From a virus, in the IMG/VR virus record IMGVR_UViG_3300017917_001510, positions 1-41,134 of that record: a stretch of 41,134 nt of DNA. The stretch is one strand, 5' to 3'. How positions within the stretch are numbered: the stretch's first letter is position 1; each line of letters begins with the position of its first letter. Both the position numbers and the translations under genes were made by a program. The notes under the pieces are model-generated. The model made no database searches, had not been told where the DNA came from, and saw only the letters and a list, made by a program, of their open reading frames with translations. Of the stretch, positions 32,300-40,761 are shown piece by piece.

Positions 32300-33298
32300 A
32301 TGACATATTCAGCAGGTAACGTAATTTTAGCAGCAGACTACAATAATTTTGTAGCAAACACTTCATCCAACTGTATCAATCAGGTCTGGTCAACTGGATC
32401 CACTGATAGTGGGTGGGGACAAACCGCAATAGGAAACGTTTCTGCTGCTGCCACAGTCACAGCCACACAGTGGGCTTCGTTGGTTAATAACTTAGGAACA
32501 ATGGGTAGCCAAACTAACGTGGCTATCACTTCAAGAACTGCTCCTGTAGCAGGAAACACAATTGCAATTTTTGCCAATGTTCAAACAGATATTAATAATG
32601 TTACACTTTATCGTGGCAACGCAGCTGCTAGTGGAACACGCTATGCTACATGGACTGGTAACGTGGCTAAAACAGCCGCAACATCAACCAATGCTGCAGG
32701 TTGGAACATCACATTTACCAATACCATAACATTCCCTAGTGCCGATCAAGCACGTTATTTCTTTAATGCTGGTGGTTTGGTTCGTATTGACATGAGTAAG
32801 ACAAGTACTGGCACTGACAAAGATCCAGACTGGAATACATTTGTTGGCACAGTCGGCACACTCTACATGAGTGGTCGTGTTAACGGTGCGGCACAAACAA
32901 TCGCTGGCACAAGCTATACCGGCTTTACTCGTGTAGGCGGATCAGGAACACCAAGTCCAAACTTAACAACCACTGGTTGGTATACATTAAGTGCTGGCGC
33001 AGCCGCAACAACAATGTGGCAATTGGCCTCTACAGTAAGTCCATATTCAGGCGACTACATTCAGATTACTGCCGCTAAAAATGCTGGCTCAACTACACTG
33101 ACATTGGTATCAACCTGGCACGATAACGGTTATACATTGCCGGGCGAAAACAACGCAATTTCAGGTGGAACAGACACAACAAGTCCATACAGTTCTTTTG
33201 GAACAGCACCTGCGGTTGTAGTAAGTTATCTTCCACCAAGCACAACTTATCTAACCAACACCTGGGGCACACCAACTATTGCTGCTTCTGTAGCTTAA
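32300..33298 (+). CDS. Fibre-like structural protein (332 residues)
   Basis: The start is MTYSAGNVILAADYNNFVAN, a leader seen at the N-terminus of phage fibre and appendage proteins. The rest is rich in Thr/Ala/Gly/Ser with few charges, and includes FPSADQARYFFNAGGLVRIDMS (near 148-169) and a GWYTLSAGAAATTMWQ segment. An AGGAA ribosome site lies six bases before the ATG. It is the last gene of the late operon and precedes a hairpin terminator, so it is probably a virion surface or receptor-binding component. The exact function is not recognised. Confidence 0.6.
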   Translation: MTYSAGNVILAADYNNFVANTSSNCINQVWSTGSTDSGWGQTAIGNVSAAATVTATQWASLVNNLGTMGSQTNVAITSRTAPVAGNTIAIFANVQTDINNVTLYRGNAAASGTRYATWTGNVAKTAATSTNAAGWNITFTNTITFPSADQARYFFNAGGLVRIDMSKTSTGTDKDPDWNTFVGTVGTLYMSGRVNGAAQTIAGTSYTGFTRVGGSGTPSPNLTTTGWYTLSAGAAATTMWQLASTVSPYSGDYIQITAAKNAGSTTLTLVSTWHDNGYTLPGENNAISGGTDTTSPYSSFGTAPAVVVSYLPPSTTYLTNTWGTPTIAASVA

Positions 33299-33328
33299 TA
33301 GTAGCCGAAAGGCACTGTAGCTTTACCA

Positions 33329-33348
33329 AAAGCCCCGCAAGGGGCTTT
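33329..33348 (+). terminator. Hairpin terminator ending the structural operon
   Basis: AAAGCCCC (33329-33336), a GCAA tetraloop (33337-33340) and GGGGCTTT (33341-33348) form a perfect eight-base-pair stem. It lies 31 bases after the last structural gene. The T-run after the stem is short (CTTTACCTTAT), so termination may be partial. The flanking A and T runs make it able to act on both strands. Confidence 0.72.
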
Positions 33349-33374
33349 ACCTTATCACCATTTTGTAGTATAAT
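33346..33374 (+). promoter_or_regulatory. Sigma70-type promoter for the glycosyltransferase/radical SAM operon
   Basis: TTTACC (33346-33351, four of six -35 matches) is followed after 17 bases by a perfect TATAAT (33369-33374). The -35 overlaps the last bases of the terminator stem. The expected start of transcription coincides with the ATG at 33381, which would give a leaderless message. The -10 is strong and the -35 weak. Confidence 0.55.
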
Positions 33375-33380
33375 AATCCT

Positions 33381-33686
33381 ATGGATACTGAAAACTTAAT
33401 CGCACACAGTCGTGCTCGTTTTGAACACGCGGCCGCTAAACGACTTCTTAGAGAAAAATACCAAGGCAAACTAACTTTTGCCTATCGTGGTGGTATGTTT
33501 AACGCAGGTCCAGAATTGATCAATACCTTAAACACTTGTCCGTGGGACGAAGCAGTTATTTTAGATTTATATGAAAATCCTGTTCGAGTAGCACCTGTAG
33601 AACTTAAACACTTGGCCGAACAACGTTGGCAAGAACAAATGACAGCTTGGCTAGCAGAATACGAAGCTATATCAAAAAACAGATGA
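33381..33686 (+). CDS. Unknown 101-residue protein
   Basis: A basic N-terminal helix (HSRARFEHAAAKRLLREKY) precedes AYRGGMFNAGPELINTL and CPWDEAVILDLYENPV. The C-terminal helix contains EQRWQEQMTAWLAEYE. I recall similar small proteins in aquatic phage genomes but no known function. It is the first gene of the operon and its stop codon overlaps the next ATG by four bases. There is no ribosome site before the ATG; the TATAAT box ends six bases upstream. Confidence 0.72.
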   Translation: MDTENLIAHSRARFEHAAAKRLLREKYQGKLTFAYRGGMFNAGPELINTLNTCPWDEAVILDLYENPVRVAPVELKHLAEQRWQEQMTAWLAEYEAISKNR

Positions 33687-34480
33687 CCACCGGCGCTGTA
33701 ATTTTTGCCTACAACAATGAACTCATTGACTATGTTGCTATGGCCGCATGGACTGCTGAAAATATTCGTAGACATCTTGACATTCCTGTGGCACTTGTAA
33801 CTGATCGTCCCACTGAATTAAAATTTGAACAAGTAATCATTGCTGATGCAGGCGGAGCAAATGGACGTTGGTTTGGAGATTACAATACCAATGTTGCCTG
33901 GCACAATCGGTCAAGAGTCAATGCTTATGAACTTAGTCCTTGGAATCAAACTTTGGTCTTAGACGCTGATTATGTTGTGGCCAGCAACCAGTTACGAACT
34001 GTGTTAGATTCTAAACAAGATTTTCTAGCGCATCGGTGGGCCTATGACGTTACTGGGTTACGAGACTTTGAAGATTTAAACTACTTTGGTGCATATGATA
34101 TGCCCATGTGGTGGGCCACTGTAATGATGTTCCGTCGCAGTGAACAAGCTAGATTGATATTTGAAACCATGGCCATGATTAGAAACAACTGGGATCACTA
34201 CAGAAATATCTACAGTAATAGATTACATGCCTATCGCAATGATCATGCTCTAACTATAGCACTAGGAGTAGTCAACGGACACACATTAAATCACCCTGGC
34301 ATTACCTGGGACTTGGCTAGCCTAACACCCGATCATCAACTAACACAGTTAGATAAGGATCATTACAGAGTAGACTTCCTGACGACAGATCAAAAGCCTC
34401 GATGGATTGAGCTACACAATCAAGACTTTCATGCCATGGGAAAGAAAACATTAGGAGACATAGTTGCCAATCCTTGCTGA
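33683..34480 (+). CDS. Glycosyltransferase-like protein (GT-A type candidate)
   Basis: This is a 265-residue protein. The start TGAVIFAYNNELIDYVAM resembles the nucleotide-sugar-binding N-terminus of GT-A transferases. LVLDADYVV at residues 91-99 supplies a DxD motif (D94, D96) for metal-bound UDP- or GDP-sugar. A conserved HNQDFHAMGKK segment is near the C-terminus. The start is chosen at the ATG that overlaps the previous stop (ATGA); a longer frame from 33626 would lie inside the upstream gene. It has no membrane segment, so it probably acts in the cytoplasm, on virion proteins, DNA or a host glycan. The acceptor is unknown. Confidence 0.7.
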   Translation: MTTGAVIFAYNNELIDYVAMAAWTAENIRRHLDIPVALVTDRPTELKFEQVIIADAGGANGRWFGDYNTNVAWHNRSRVNAYELSPWNQTLVLDADYVVASNQLRTVLDSKQDFLAHRWAYDVTGLRDFEDLNYFGAYDMPMWWATVMMFRRSEQARLIFETMAMIRNNWDHYRNIYSNRLHAYRNDHALTIALGVVNGHTLNHPGITWDLASLTPDHQLTQLDKDHYRVDFLTTDQKPRWIELHNQDFHAMGKKTLGDIVANPC

Positions 34481-35189
34481 ACGTGGATATCTAATACCGG
34501 CTATAGGCCAGCAGTATGAGCAGTGTGCCAAACAGTTAACTGACAGTATACGACGTTTTCATCCTGAAGCCAACATCACTGTCTTGACTGAATCTATGTT
34601 ACCGTATGGACGACAAGGCGGATTTGCCGATGACTGGCAAGTGTTTGCGGCCAGTCCTTACAGACAAACTATTAAATTAGAAGCTGATATGATCTGTGCT
34701 GGCCCAATTGATCATTGGTGGACTTTGTTTGAGCGTAGAGATGTTGTAATCAGTCGCGGTGCTAGAACATTTTATGACCGTCCGGCCAAGTCTAGACGTT
34801 ACCGCAAAATATTTGATGAAAACAATTTGCCTGACGTTTACAATGCTGTTACCTATTGGCGTGTAAGTCAAACTGCTCGAGAGTTTTTTATCTTGGTGCG
34901 TAACATATTTGAAAACTGGGCCGAATATCGTCGATTGTTAAAGTTCCCAGACGACGAACCTACTACCGATGTTGTATATGCCATGGCTGCAGTAATCATG
35001 GGCGAAGAAACAGTTACACTACCTTCTGGGCTAGGTCCAACTATTGTGCATATGAAACGCCATATCAATCGATTACAAACAGAAAACTGGACCAAAGAAT
35101 TGATCTGGGAAAAGAATCCTTTTAGAATCAACACAGTGGCACAATGGGGCTTGGTTCATTATCATGTAAAGGATTGGGTGTATGAGTGA
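34464..35189 (+). CDS. Glycosyltransferase-like protein (GT-A type candidate)
   Basis: This is a 241-residue protein with a GT-A-like layout: YEQCAKQLTDSIRRFHPEAN (near 18-37), then YRQTIKLEADMICAGPID, where ExD (E73, D75) stands in the DxD position. The later segment FDENNLPDVYNAVTYWRVSQ suits an acceptor-binding region. The start codon is TTG at 34464, supported by an AGGAG ribosome site at 34453-34457, six bases before it. The gene overlaps the previous one by 17 bases and the next one by eight. The sugar and acceptor are unknown. Confidence 0.65.
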   Translation: MPILAERGYLIPAIGQQYEQCAKQLTDSIRRFHPEANITVLTESMLPYGRQGGFADDWQVFAASPYRQTIKLEADMICAGPIDHWWTLFERRDVVISRGARTFYDRPAKSRRYRKIFDENNLPDVYNAVTYWRVSQTAREFFILVRNIFENWAEYRRLLKFPDDEPTTDVVYAMAAVIMGEETVTLPSGLGPTIVHMKRHINRLQTENWTKELIWEKNPFRINTVAQWGLVHYHVKDWVYE

Positions 35190-35535
35190 TCAGCCAATGA
35201 CCGAAGAAGAATTCTGGGCCATACTACAGGCACCGATTGAAACCAAGCCTATATTTTATCGTTTGTATTATAATGATGATGGCACGCCTATTTGTTACAG
35301 CATGGAGCAATTACCTCATAATTATATAGAGCTTACCCTGGAACAATATCATCTAAGATCAGACCATGTTCGAGTAATCAACGGACAATTAGTTTATGTC
35401 AACCCAGCGTCTTACACTAAAAAATTAAGGCCTGATACTGAAGGAACTGCCTGCGATCCTCGCGATATTTGTGTTGTAGTAGAACAGTACAAACCTAACA
35501 TTAAATGGAGATTAAAAACCAATGAAGCAAGTTGA
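35182..35535 (+). CDS. Unknown 117-residue protein
   Basis: The protein contains TEEEFWAILQAPIETKPIFY, then RLYYNDDGTPICYSMEQLP and VRVINGQLVYVNP, followed by ACDPRDICVVVEQYKPNIKW. It is small, acidic and without membrane segments, and I do not recognise a catalytic motif. It lies between glycosyltransferase-like genes, overlapping the one before by eight bases and the one after by 14, which suggests it works with them. Similar small proteins occur in aquatic T4-like phages as far as I recall, without assigned function. Confidence 0.7.
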   Translation: MSDQPMTEEEFWAILQAPIETKPIFYRLYYNDDGTPICYSMEQLPHNYIELTLEQYHLRSDHVRVINGQLVYVNPASYTKKLRPDTEGTACDPRDICVVVEQYKPNIKWRLKTNEAS

Positions 35536-36448
35536 TGTAGCAGATTTAGATTGCATATATCTCAGCTACGACGAGCCTGAGCGAGAGGAATTTTGGGTTA
35601 AAATTAAAAACATTATTCCTTGGGCACGTCGTGTAGACGGAGTCAAAGGTTCAGATGCCGCACACAAAGCCGCCGCAGAAGCCAGCGAAACAGAACGTTT
35701 TGTTTTGATCGACGGAGATAACATTCCCTTTCCAGATTTTTTCAATCAGACACTGGTATTCAAAGATCAAGAATGGGAATCTGCGGTGTATCGTTGGCGA
35801 GCAAAAAATTCAGTCAATGGATTAATGTATGGCAATGGTGGTTTAAGTTGCTGGACTAAAGAGTTTGTTCGTAACATGCAAACACATGAGAACACAGATG
35901 GCTCTGCAGAGAATGATGTAGAGTTTTGCTTTTACCCTAACTACTGGGCCATGCATGATTGCTTCTCAACCACATTTCCTAATCAAAGTGAATTCCATGC
36001 ATGGCGAGCAGGCTTCCGTGAAGGTGTCAAGATGTGCCTTAACAAAGGTGCTCGACCAGAGATTAACGAGTTTAAAGATCAGGTCCATCAACGTAACCTA
36101 GATCACCTGACTATTTGGCACAATATTGGACGTGATGTTGACCATGGTATATGGGCCATTGCCGGTAGCCGCATGGGCACTTACATGACCATGTTGACCA
36201 ACTGGGATTACAAACAAGTTCAAGACTTTGATGCCTTGGCTGACCTGTGGAAAACTGTTGAAACTTCAGATCCAGAAATCTTAGCTGGTCGTGTAGCCGA
36301 AGATTTAGAACAACAATTAGACTTGCCTATTACCATGTATGGCCCAGAAGAAAGTAAGTTTTTTAAATTTCACTATCGTAGTAATTGGAACAACATGGGT
36401 GTCATGGTTAGAGAAATGGATGTAATACGTCGTCAGGAAGGTTGGTAA
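35522..36448 (+). CDS. Glycosyltransferase-like protein with DGD motif
   Basis: This is a 308-residue protein. DCIYLSYDEPEREEFW (10-25) is followed by WARRVDGVKGSDAAHKAAAE (34-53), a helix typical of a family of phage GT-A-like proteins. FVLIDGDNIPF (60-70) provides the DxD motif (D64, D66). A NGLMYGNGGLSCWTKEFV segment follows and may bind the acceptor or the sugar. A GGAG ribosome site lies 11 bases upstream of the ATG. The end overlaps the next ATG by one base. The sugar and acceptor are unknown. Confidence 0.66.
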   Translation: MKQVDVADLDCIYLSYDEPEREEFWVKIKNIIPWARRVDGVKGSDAAHKAAAEASETERFVLIDGDNIPFPDFFNQTLVFKDQEWESAVYRWRAKNSVNGLMYGNGGLSCWTKEFVRNMQTHENTDGSAENDVEFCFYPNYWAMHDCFSTTFPNQSEFHAWRAGFREGVKMCLNKGARPEINEFKDQVHQRNLDHLTIWHNIGRDVDHGIWAIAGSRMGTYMTMLTNWDYKQVQDFDALADLWKTVETSDPEILAGRVAEDLEQQLDLPITMYGPEESKFFKFHYRSNWNNMGVMVREMDVIRRQEGW

Positions 36449-37002
36449 TGATTATAGCATTTTATCCTGGCGGTGGCGGCAATCGTTTTTACAAATGGCT
36501 ACAGGGTCAGACTGCCTTTGAACCGAACCAAGGATATGATCATACCAATCCGCGACAGTCTTTTGTTAATAGATATCCAAGAAAAGAAACAAAAGCACAA
36601 CTGGTTCAAGAGCCTGTTGTGTTTACGCATTGTGTTAATTTTGATTTTATAACAGAATGTTGGCCTGACCAGGATAAAATTTATTTTATTTTCACAGACA
36701 AAAATCAAAGTTTAAAGCGACAGTGGGCATTGTTTCAAAATAAAAACAGTGCCAATCGACATCCAGTGGGTGGGCCATTTAGTGTTATCACATGGCACAA
36801 TGATTATTACACAGAATACCCATGGGATACTAAAACAGGCACTGTGGTTGATTCAAATACCTTCCCAGATTTTATAAAAATGATTCAACAAGAGTTGGAC
36901 AGCATTTCGTGTCCAGAATTTGATTTTGCGCAACGCATGTTCGAACAACACGGACCCACAGCACCTATTTTAGATCTTTACAATCAGCACTATGTCAAAT
37001 AA
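36448..37002 (+). CDS. Unknown 184-residue protein with glycine-rich loop
   Basis: The N-terminus IIAFYPGGGGNRFYKWLQG has a strand followed by a glycine-rich loop and a helix, as in nucleotide- or PAPS-binding proteins, but it lacks the GK(S/T) of a true P-loop. DKIYFIFTDKNQSLKRQWAL (near 75-94) could be a second phosphate-contacting segment, as in sulfotransferases; this is speculative. Start choice: the ATG at 36448, which overlaps the previous stop (TAATG) and has AGGAAGG six bases upstream, rather than the TTG at 36442. It is surrounded by glycosyltransferase and radical SAM genes. Confidence 0.6.
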   Translation: MIIAFYPGGGGNRFYKWLQGQTAFEPNQGYDHTNPRQSFVNRYPRKETKAQLVQEPVVFTHCVNFDFITECWPDQDKIYFIFTDKNQSLKRQWALFQNKNSANRHPVGGPFSVITWHNDYYTEYPWDTKTGTVVDSNTFPDFIKMIQQELDSISCPEFDFAQRMFEQHGPTAPILDLYNQHYVK

Positions 37003-38389
37003 GGGTGACCAAAGTAACTTTTTAAGCTCAGCTGAAGAAATGAAAAATCAGTTGGGCACTGCCATGTGCCTGGCCAAGTGGAAACAGGTTAGCCTACACT
37101 TGCCCACAGGACTCAACAACAGTTGCTATCATCCACCCTTACACGCTATACCTGCTGAACTTCTGGCCAACAATCCTTCAGCACTACATAACACACCACA
37201 CAAAAAAGAACAACGCAAAATAATGTTGCGTCAAGAACGCCCAGAAGAATGCAGTTACTGCTGGGCCATGGAAGATCAAGGCAAGTTGTCAGATCGTCAC
37301 TATCGGTCAGGTGAGCCATGGGCGGCCAAAGACTTTGATACAATTATGAATTCAACCGGAGAAGAAGATGTCATCCCTAGCTATGTGGAAGTTAATTTTA
37401 ATCATGCTTGTAATCTCAAATGTAGTTATTGTAGTCCTCAGTTTAGTTCAAGTTGGCAACAGGAAGTTGAGCAATACGGGGGATATCCTACAAGCACTAT
37501 TCATAACGATCCTAATCATTTTGTTGGTCGCAATCGCCCTATCCCCGTTCGTGATCATAACCCTTATGTAGATGCTTTCTGGTCCTGGTGGCCCGACTTG
37601 TATCCTGAACTAGAGCACTTCCGCATGACCGGTGGTGAACCACTATTAGATAAGAATACATATAGAGTTTTTGACTATGTGTTGGCCAACCCTAGTCCTA
37701 AACTGCATCTTAATGTAACAAGTAACTTTAGTGTAGATGAAAAGTCGTGGAACAAGTATTTAGGTTATGTTAAGCAGTTGTGTGAGGGTGAAAAGATTGA
37801 ACACTTCATGCAGTATGTTAGCCTGGATGCCTGGAGCACACAGGCCGAGTATATCAGACACGGTCTAGACTTTAGACTGTTATGGGATCGTGTAAATCAA
37901 TTCTTGACAGAGATTCCAGGACGCAATTCAATAACCTTTATTGTTACCATGAATAATCTAAGTGTAACAACCTTGGATAGTTTATTTGCTGGCATCTTGG
38001 GACTTAGACATATCTACAGTAACACATACCAGCGTGTATGGTTTGATACTCCGGTGCTACGTCAACCAGTGTGGCAACGACTGGACATCCTACCAGAAAG
38101 CTATGCTGACAAATTAGAACACTTGTGGGCATGGATGCTTAAACAACAAGAAACACCAGACACACGCTTCAAAGGATTCAAGGACTATGAAATAGCTCGA
38201 CTAGATCGTGACATAGCCTGGATGCGAGCTGGACAACAACAGCCTGCTGAAATAACCAATCAACGCAAGGCTGATTTTTATCGTTTCTTTAGTGAGTATG
38301 ATCGTAGACACAACACAGACTTTTTATCTACGTTTCCAGAAATGAGCACTTGGTGGTCAGAATGTGAGTATTATGCTAAACAATCGTAA
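36992..38389 (+). CDS. Radical SAM protein with N-terminal auxiliary Fe-S cysteines
   Basis: This is a 465-residue protein. The radical SAM cluster motif is CNLKCSYC (C140, C144, C147), followed by SPQFSSSW, and GGEP is at 214-217. Before the radical domain lie C26, C45, C87 and C90, which could bind an auxiliary iron-sulfur cluster in the twitch-like manner. The spacing of these four cysteines is the same as in the enzyme at 39427. Other matches with that paralogue are NPYVDAFWSWW and QAEYIRHGLDF. The ATG overlaps the previous gene by 11 bases with a poor ribosome site; an in-frame ATG at 37040 is possible but would remove conserved flanking sequence only. Substrate unknown. Confidence 0.9.
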   Translation: MSNKGDQSNFLSSAEEMKNQLGTAMCLAKWKQVSLHLPTGLNNSCYHPPLHAIPAELLANNPSALHNTPHKKEQRKIMLRQERPEECSYCWAMEDQGKLSDRHYRSGEPWAAKDFDTIMNSTGEEDVIPSYVEVNFNHACNLKCSYCSPQFSSSWQQEVEQYGGYPTSTIHNDPNHFVGRNRPIPVRDHNPYVDAFWSWWPDLYPELEHFRMTGGEPLLDKNTYRVFDYVLANPSPKLHLNVTSNFSVDEKSWNKYLGYVKQLCEGEKIEHFMQYVSLDAWSTQAEYIRHGLDFRLLWDRVNQFLTEIPGRNSITFIVTMNNLSVTTLDSLFAGILGLRHIYSNTYQRVWFDTPVLRQPVWQRLDILPESYADKLEHLWAWMLKQQETPDTRFKGFKDYEIARLDRDIAWMRAGQQQPAEITNQRKADFYRFFSEYDRRHNTDFLSTFPEMSTWWSECEYYAKQS

Positions 38390-39446
38390 AGTAATCGCCG
38401 ACACATTTTGTGAAGTGTATAATCTAATCAAGCCCATGGTTGATGAAGAGTTTTGGGATTTTAGTCAGATACAAGATCGTATAGAACCTGGTGCTGTATA
38501 TCTTATAAGCCGAAAAGAGTTTTACAATCACACTGAACGCATTAAACAAATTGCTGACCAGAATATTGCTACTATCATAATGAGTAACCCGCACGAAGGT
38601 TCGTGGACCATACTAGGACAATGCACCAGGCTGGGCATTGTTAATTTGGTCAACGAGGGCAAAATATTAATAATCGGCGGAGGTGACATGGATGACTCAT
38701 ACCCATGCCTGCGCTATGATAGTTTCTTGCCAAAAGTTTTAGACTACGAAGAAAATATCAAGGCCGCCGAAGACTATCGCTTGGGCTGGACTGACACCCG
38801 CCCTTATAAATTTTTGTTTTTAAATGGTCGAGGACGTCCACACAGGCAAAAACTAATTGCTAGACTAGAGCCCTTGCTGGAGCAATCAATCTGGACCAAC
38901 CTAGATAGCGCAGCTGGACCTATCAAGATACTGGGTCCAAAATATGAATTTGATTTTTACAATGACAAGACCGCAGTAGCTGATTCTGGTTATGTCAAAT
39001 ACGAATTGTTTAACAATCAGTGGGGAGAAATATATCTACGTGCTGAACCCTACTTGGACACTTACTTTAGTTTGGTCAGTGAAACAGTGTTTGAATATCC
39101 CTACAGTTTTCGCACAGAAAAAATGGCCAAGCCCTTGGCAATAGGACATCCATTTGTTGTGGCCAGCAATCAAGGCTACTATAGAGATCTACGCAACTTG
39201 GGATTTCAAACCTTTGATCAGTTGATTGATGAATCATTTGACTTGATCGAAGACAATGATGCTCGCTTAGAACGCCTGGCTTCGGAAGTAGAATGGCTAT
39301 GCCGCCAGGATCTTGCTAAATTCTCACACGAAGCCTACACAATATGTAAATACAATCAGCAACGTCTTGCCGAGTTAAGAATTCAAATACGACAAGAATT
39401 TCCCGATCGATTCCAAAATTTTATCAATGAACGACTTAGAGTTTAA
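38373..39446 (+). CDS. Glycosyltransferase-like protein (GT-B/GT10-like candidate)
   Basis: The protein has about 357 residues. Near residues 235-268 it carries LVSETVFEYPYSFRTEKMAK followed by PLAIGHPFVVASNQG. This E-x(9)-FRTEK-(x)-KP-(x)-GHPF pattern matches the donor-binding region of phage glycosyltransferases related to GT10 fucosyltransferases, as I recall it. The N-terminal half (YLISRKEFYNHTERI, then IIMSNPHEGSW) would be the acceptor domain. Start choice: ATG at 38373; a GTG at 38364 would add three residues, and neither has a strong ribosome site. It overlaps the radical SAM genes on both sides, so the three are translated together. Confidence 0.68.
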   Translation: MLNNRKVIADTFCEVYNLIKPMVDEEFWDFSQIQDRIEPGAVYLISRKEFYNHTERIKQIADQNIATIIMSNPHEGSWTILGQCTRLGIVNLVNEGKILIIGGGDMDDSYPCLRYDSFLPKVLDYEENIKAAEDYRLGWTDTRPYKFLFLNGRGRPHRQKLIARLEPLLEQSIWTNLDSAAGPIKILGPKYEFDFYNDKTAVADSGYVKYELFNNQWGEIYLRAEPYLDTYFSLVSETVFEYPYSFRTEKMAKPLAIGHPFVVASNQGYYRDLRNLGFQTFDQLIDESFDLIEDNDARLERLASEVEWLCRQDLAKFSHEAYTICKYNQQRLAELRIQIRQEFPDRFQNFINERLRV

Positions 39447-40761
39447 ACAACAGGTCCTGGACCCTAAAGGCACCTTCTGCGCTGCCAAATGGTATAATGC
39501 TACCATATGGTTAGGCTCTGGCCAAACAACCAGTTGTCATCACCCTCCGGCACATGCAATCGATCTGGAGGCTATTCGAACTAATCCTCGAGCTATACAC
39601 AATACCAGTCAAAAGAAACAAGACCGTTACGAAATGCAGACCGGAGAACGTCCACCTGGTTGCGAATACTGCTGGAAGATAGAAGACATGGGTCGCGACG
39701 CTATAAGCGACCGTGTATATAAGAGTAAAATTTATCCTATAGAGGCCCTAGATGAAGCATACAACACAGACCCCACAGAAGACGTCAATCTTCGCACACT
39801 TGAAATCGCATTCGATCGCACTTGCCAATTCGCTTGTAGCTATTGTAACCCTGCTTTCAGTAGCACATGGGTTAAAGACATACGATCCAACGGTCCCTAT
39901 GAGCGCCTGGTGTCTGATGGGCGTGGTCACTTTACTCATACTCACGATAGCAGTCAACTATACCGGTTTGGTGAAGTTAATCCCTATGTTGAAGCGTTCT
40001 TCAAGTGGTGGGAAACAGACTTACATAGAACACTCCAAGAACTAAGAATTACCGGCGGCGAACCGCTTATGTCAGGCGAAACCTGGAAGCTGTTAGATTG
40101 GTTCAAAAACAACAAAGGCAAGAGTTCTACACGCCTGGCTATCAACAGTAACTTAGGTGTAGATGTTGATGTGGATCGCCTGTTGGACAGCATCGAAGGA
40201 CTTGAAGTAGATGTTTACACCAGTAATGAAGCTGTAGGCGCACAAGCAGAGTATATACGTGATGGTCTAGACTATGAGCACTGGTTTGCCAATGTAAGAA
40301 AACTATTGGATAGCGATCGCATTCGTGCTGTGCATTGTATGTGCACCATTAATGCCTTGTGTTTAGATACACTGCCTAGACTGTTGGGCCTACTAAATCG
40401 ACTTAAACAAGTGTATGGCAAGCAACGTGTGAGCTTTACGTTAAATATATTACGCTTCCCTAGTTTCCAAAGTCCTCTGGTCTTGCCGTATGAACAAAGA
40501 ACACAGTATCAATATGAGTTAGAAGCATGGTTAGAAGAAGAATGCAGAGACCCTGCGTCATTGTTACACGAACACGAACGCAATCACACACAACGCTTGA
40601 TTGATTACTTAGATGTAGTAAAGACTCCGCACTCAGAAGCATTTGAACTAGACAAGTTGCGTAATGACTTTAAACAGTTTTACACACAATACGATCAACG
40701 TCGTGGCAAGAACTTTACAGCCGCATTTCCTAGACTAGCAGAATGGTACCAAACACTATGA
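39427..40761 (+). CDS. Radical SAM protein with N-terminal auxiliary Fe-S cysteines
   Basis: This is a 444-residue protein. The radical SAM motif is CQFACSYC (C133, C137, C140), followed by NPAFSSTW, and GGEP is at 210-213. Auxiliary-cluster cysteines C18, C37, C79 and C82 precede the radical domain. NPYVEAFFKWW and QAEYIRDGLDY align with the enzyme at 36992, so the two are paralogues. The ATG lies inside the end of the glycosyltransferase gene (20-base overlap) and the stop overlaps the next ATG by four bases. Its role is probably modification of a peptide, sugar or nucleotide in the same pathway as the neighbouring transferases; the substrate is unknown. Confidence 0.9.
   Translation: MNDLEFKQQVLDPKGTFCAAKWYNATIWLGSGQTTSCHHPPAHAIDLEAIRTNPRAIHNTSQKKQDRYEMQTGERPPGCEYCWKIEDMGRDAISDRVYKSKIYPIEALDEAYNTDPTEDVNLRTLEIAFDRTCQFACSYCNPAFSSTWVKDIRSNGPYERLVSDGRGHFTHTHDSSQLYRFGEVNPYVEAFFKWWETDLHRTLQELRITGGEPLMSGETWKLLDWFKNNKGKSSTRLAINSNLGVDVDVDRLLDSIEGLEVDVYTSNEAVGAQAEYIRDGLDYEHWFANVRKLLDSDRIRAVHCMCTINALCLDTLPRLLGLLNRLKQVYGKQRVSFTLNILRFPSFQSPLVLPYEQRTQYQYELEAWLEEECRDPASLLHEHERNHTQRLIDYLDVVKTPHSEAFELDKLRNDFKQFYTQYDQRRGKNFTAAFPRLAEWYQTL

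Noticed and set aside
33626-33682. Longer N-terminus for the first glycosyltransferase
   Set aside because: The added residues overlap the upstream gene; the ATG at 33683 overlaps its stop codon by four bases, as elsewhere in the operon, and begins at the conserved core.
36448-36520. Walker A ATPase motif in the 184-residue protein
   Set aside because: The GGGGNRF loop lacks the GK(S/T) required, so a classic P-loop cannot be claimed.
39752-40045. 97-residue frame with two hydrophobic stretches resembling a membrane protein
   Set aside because: It lies inside the radical SAM gene at 39427 in another frame, over the conserved radical SAM motif, with no independent start signal.
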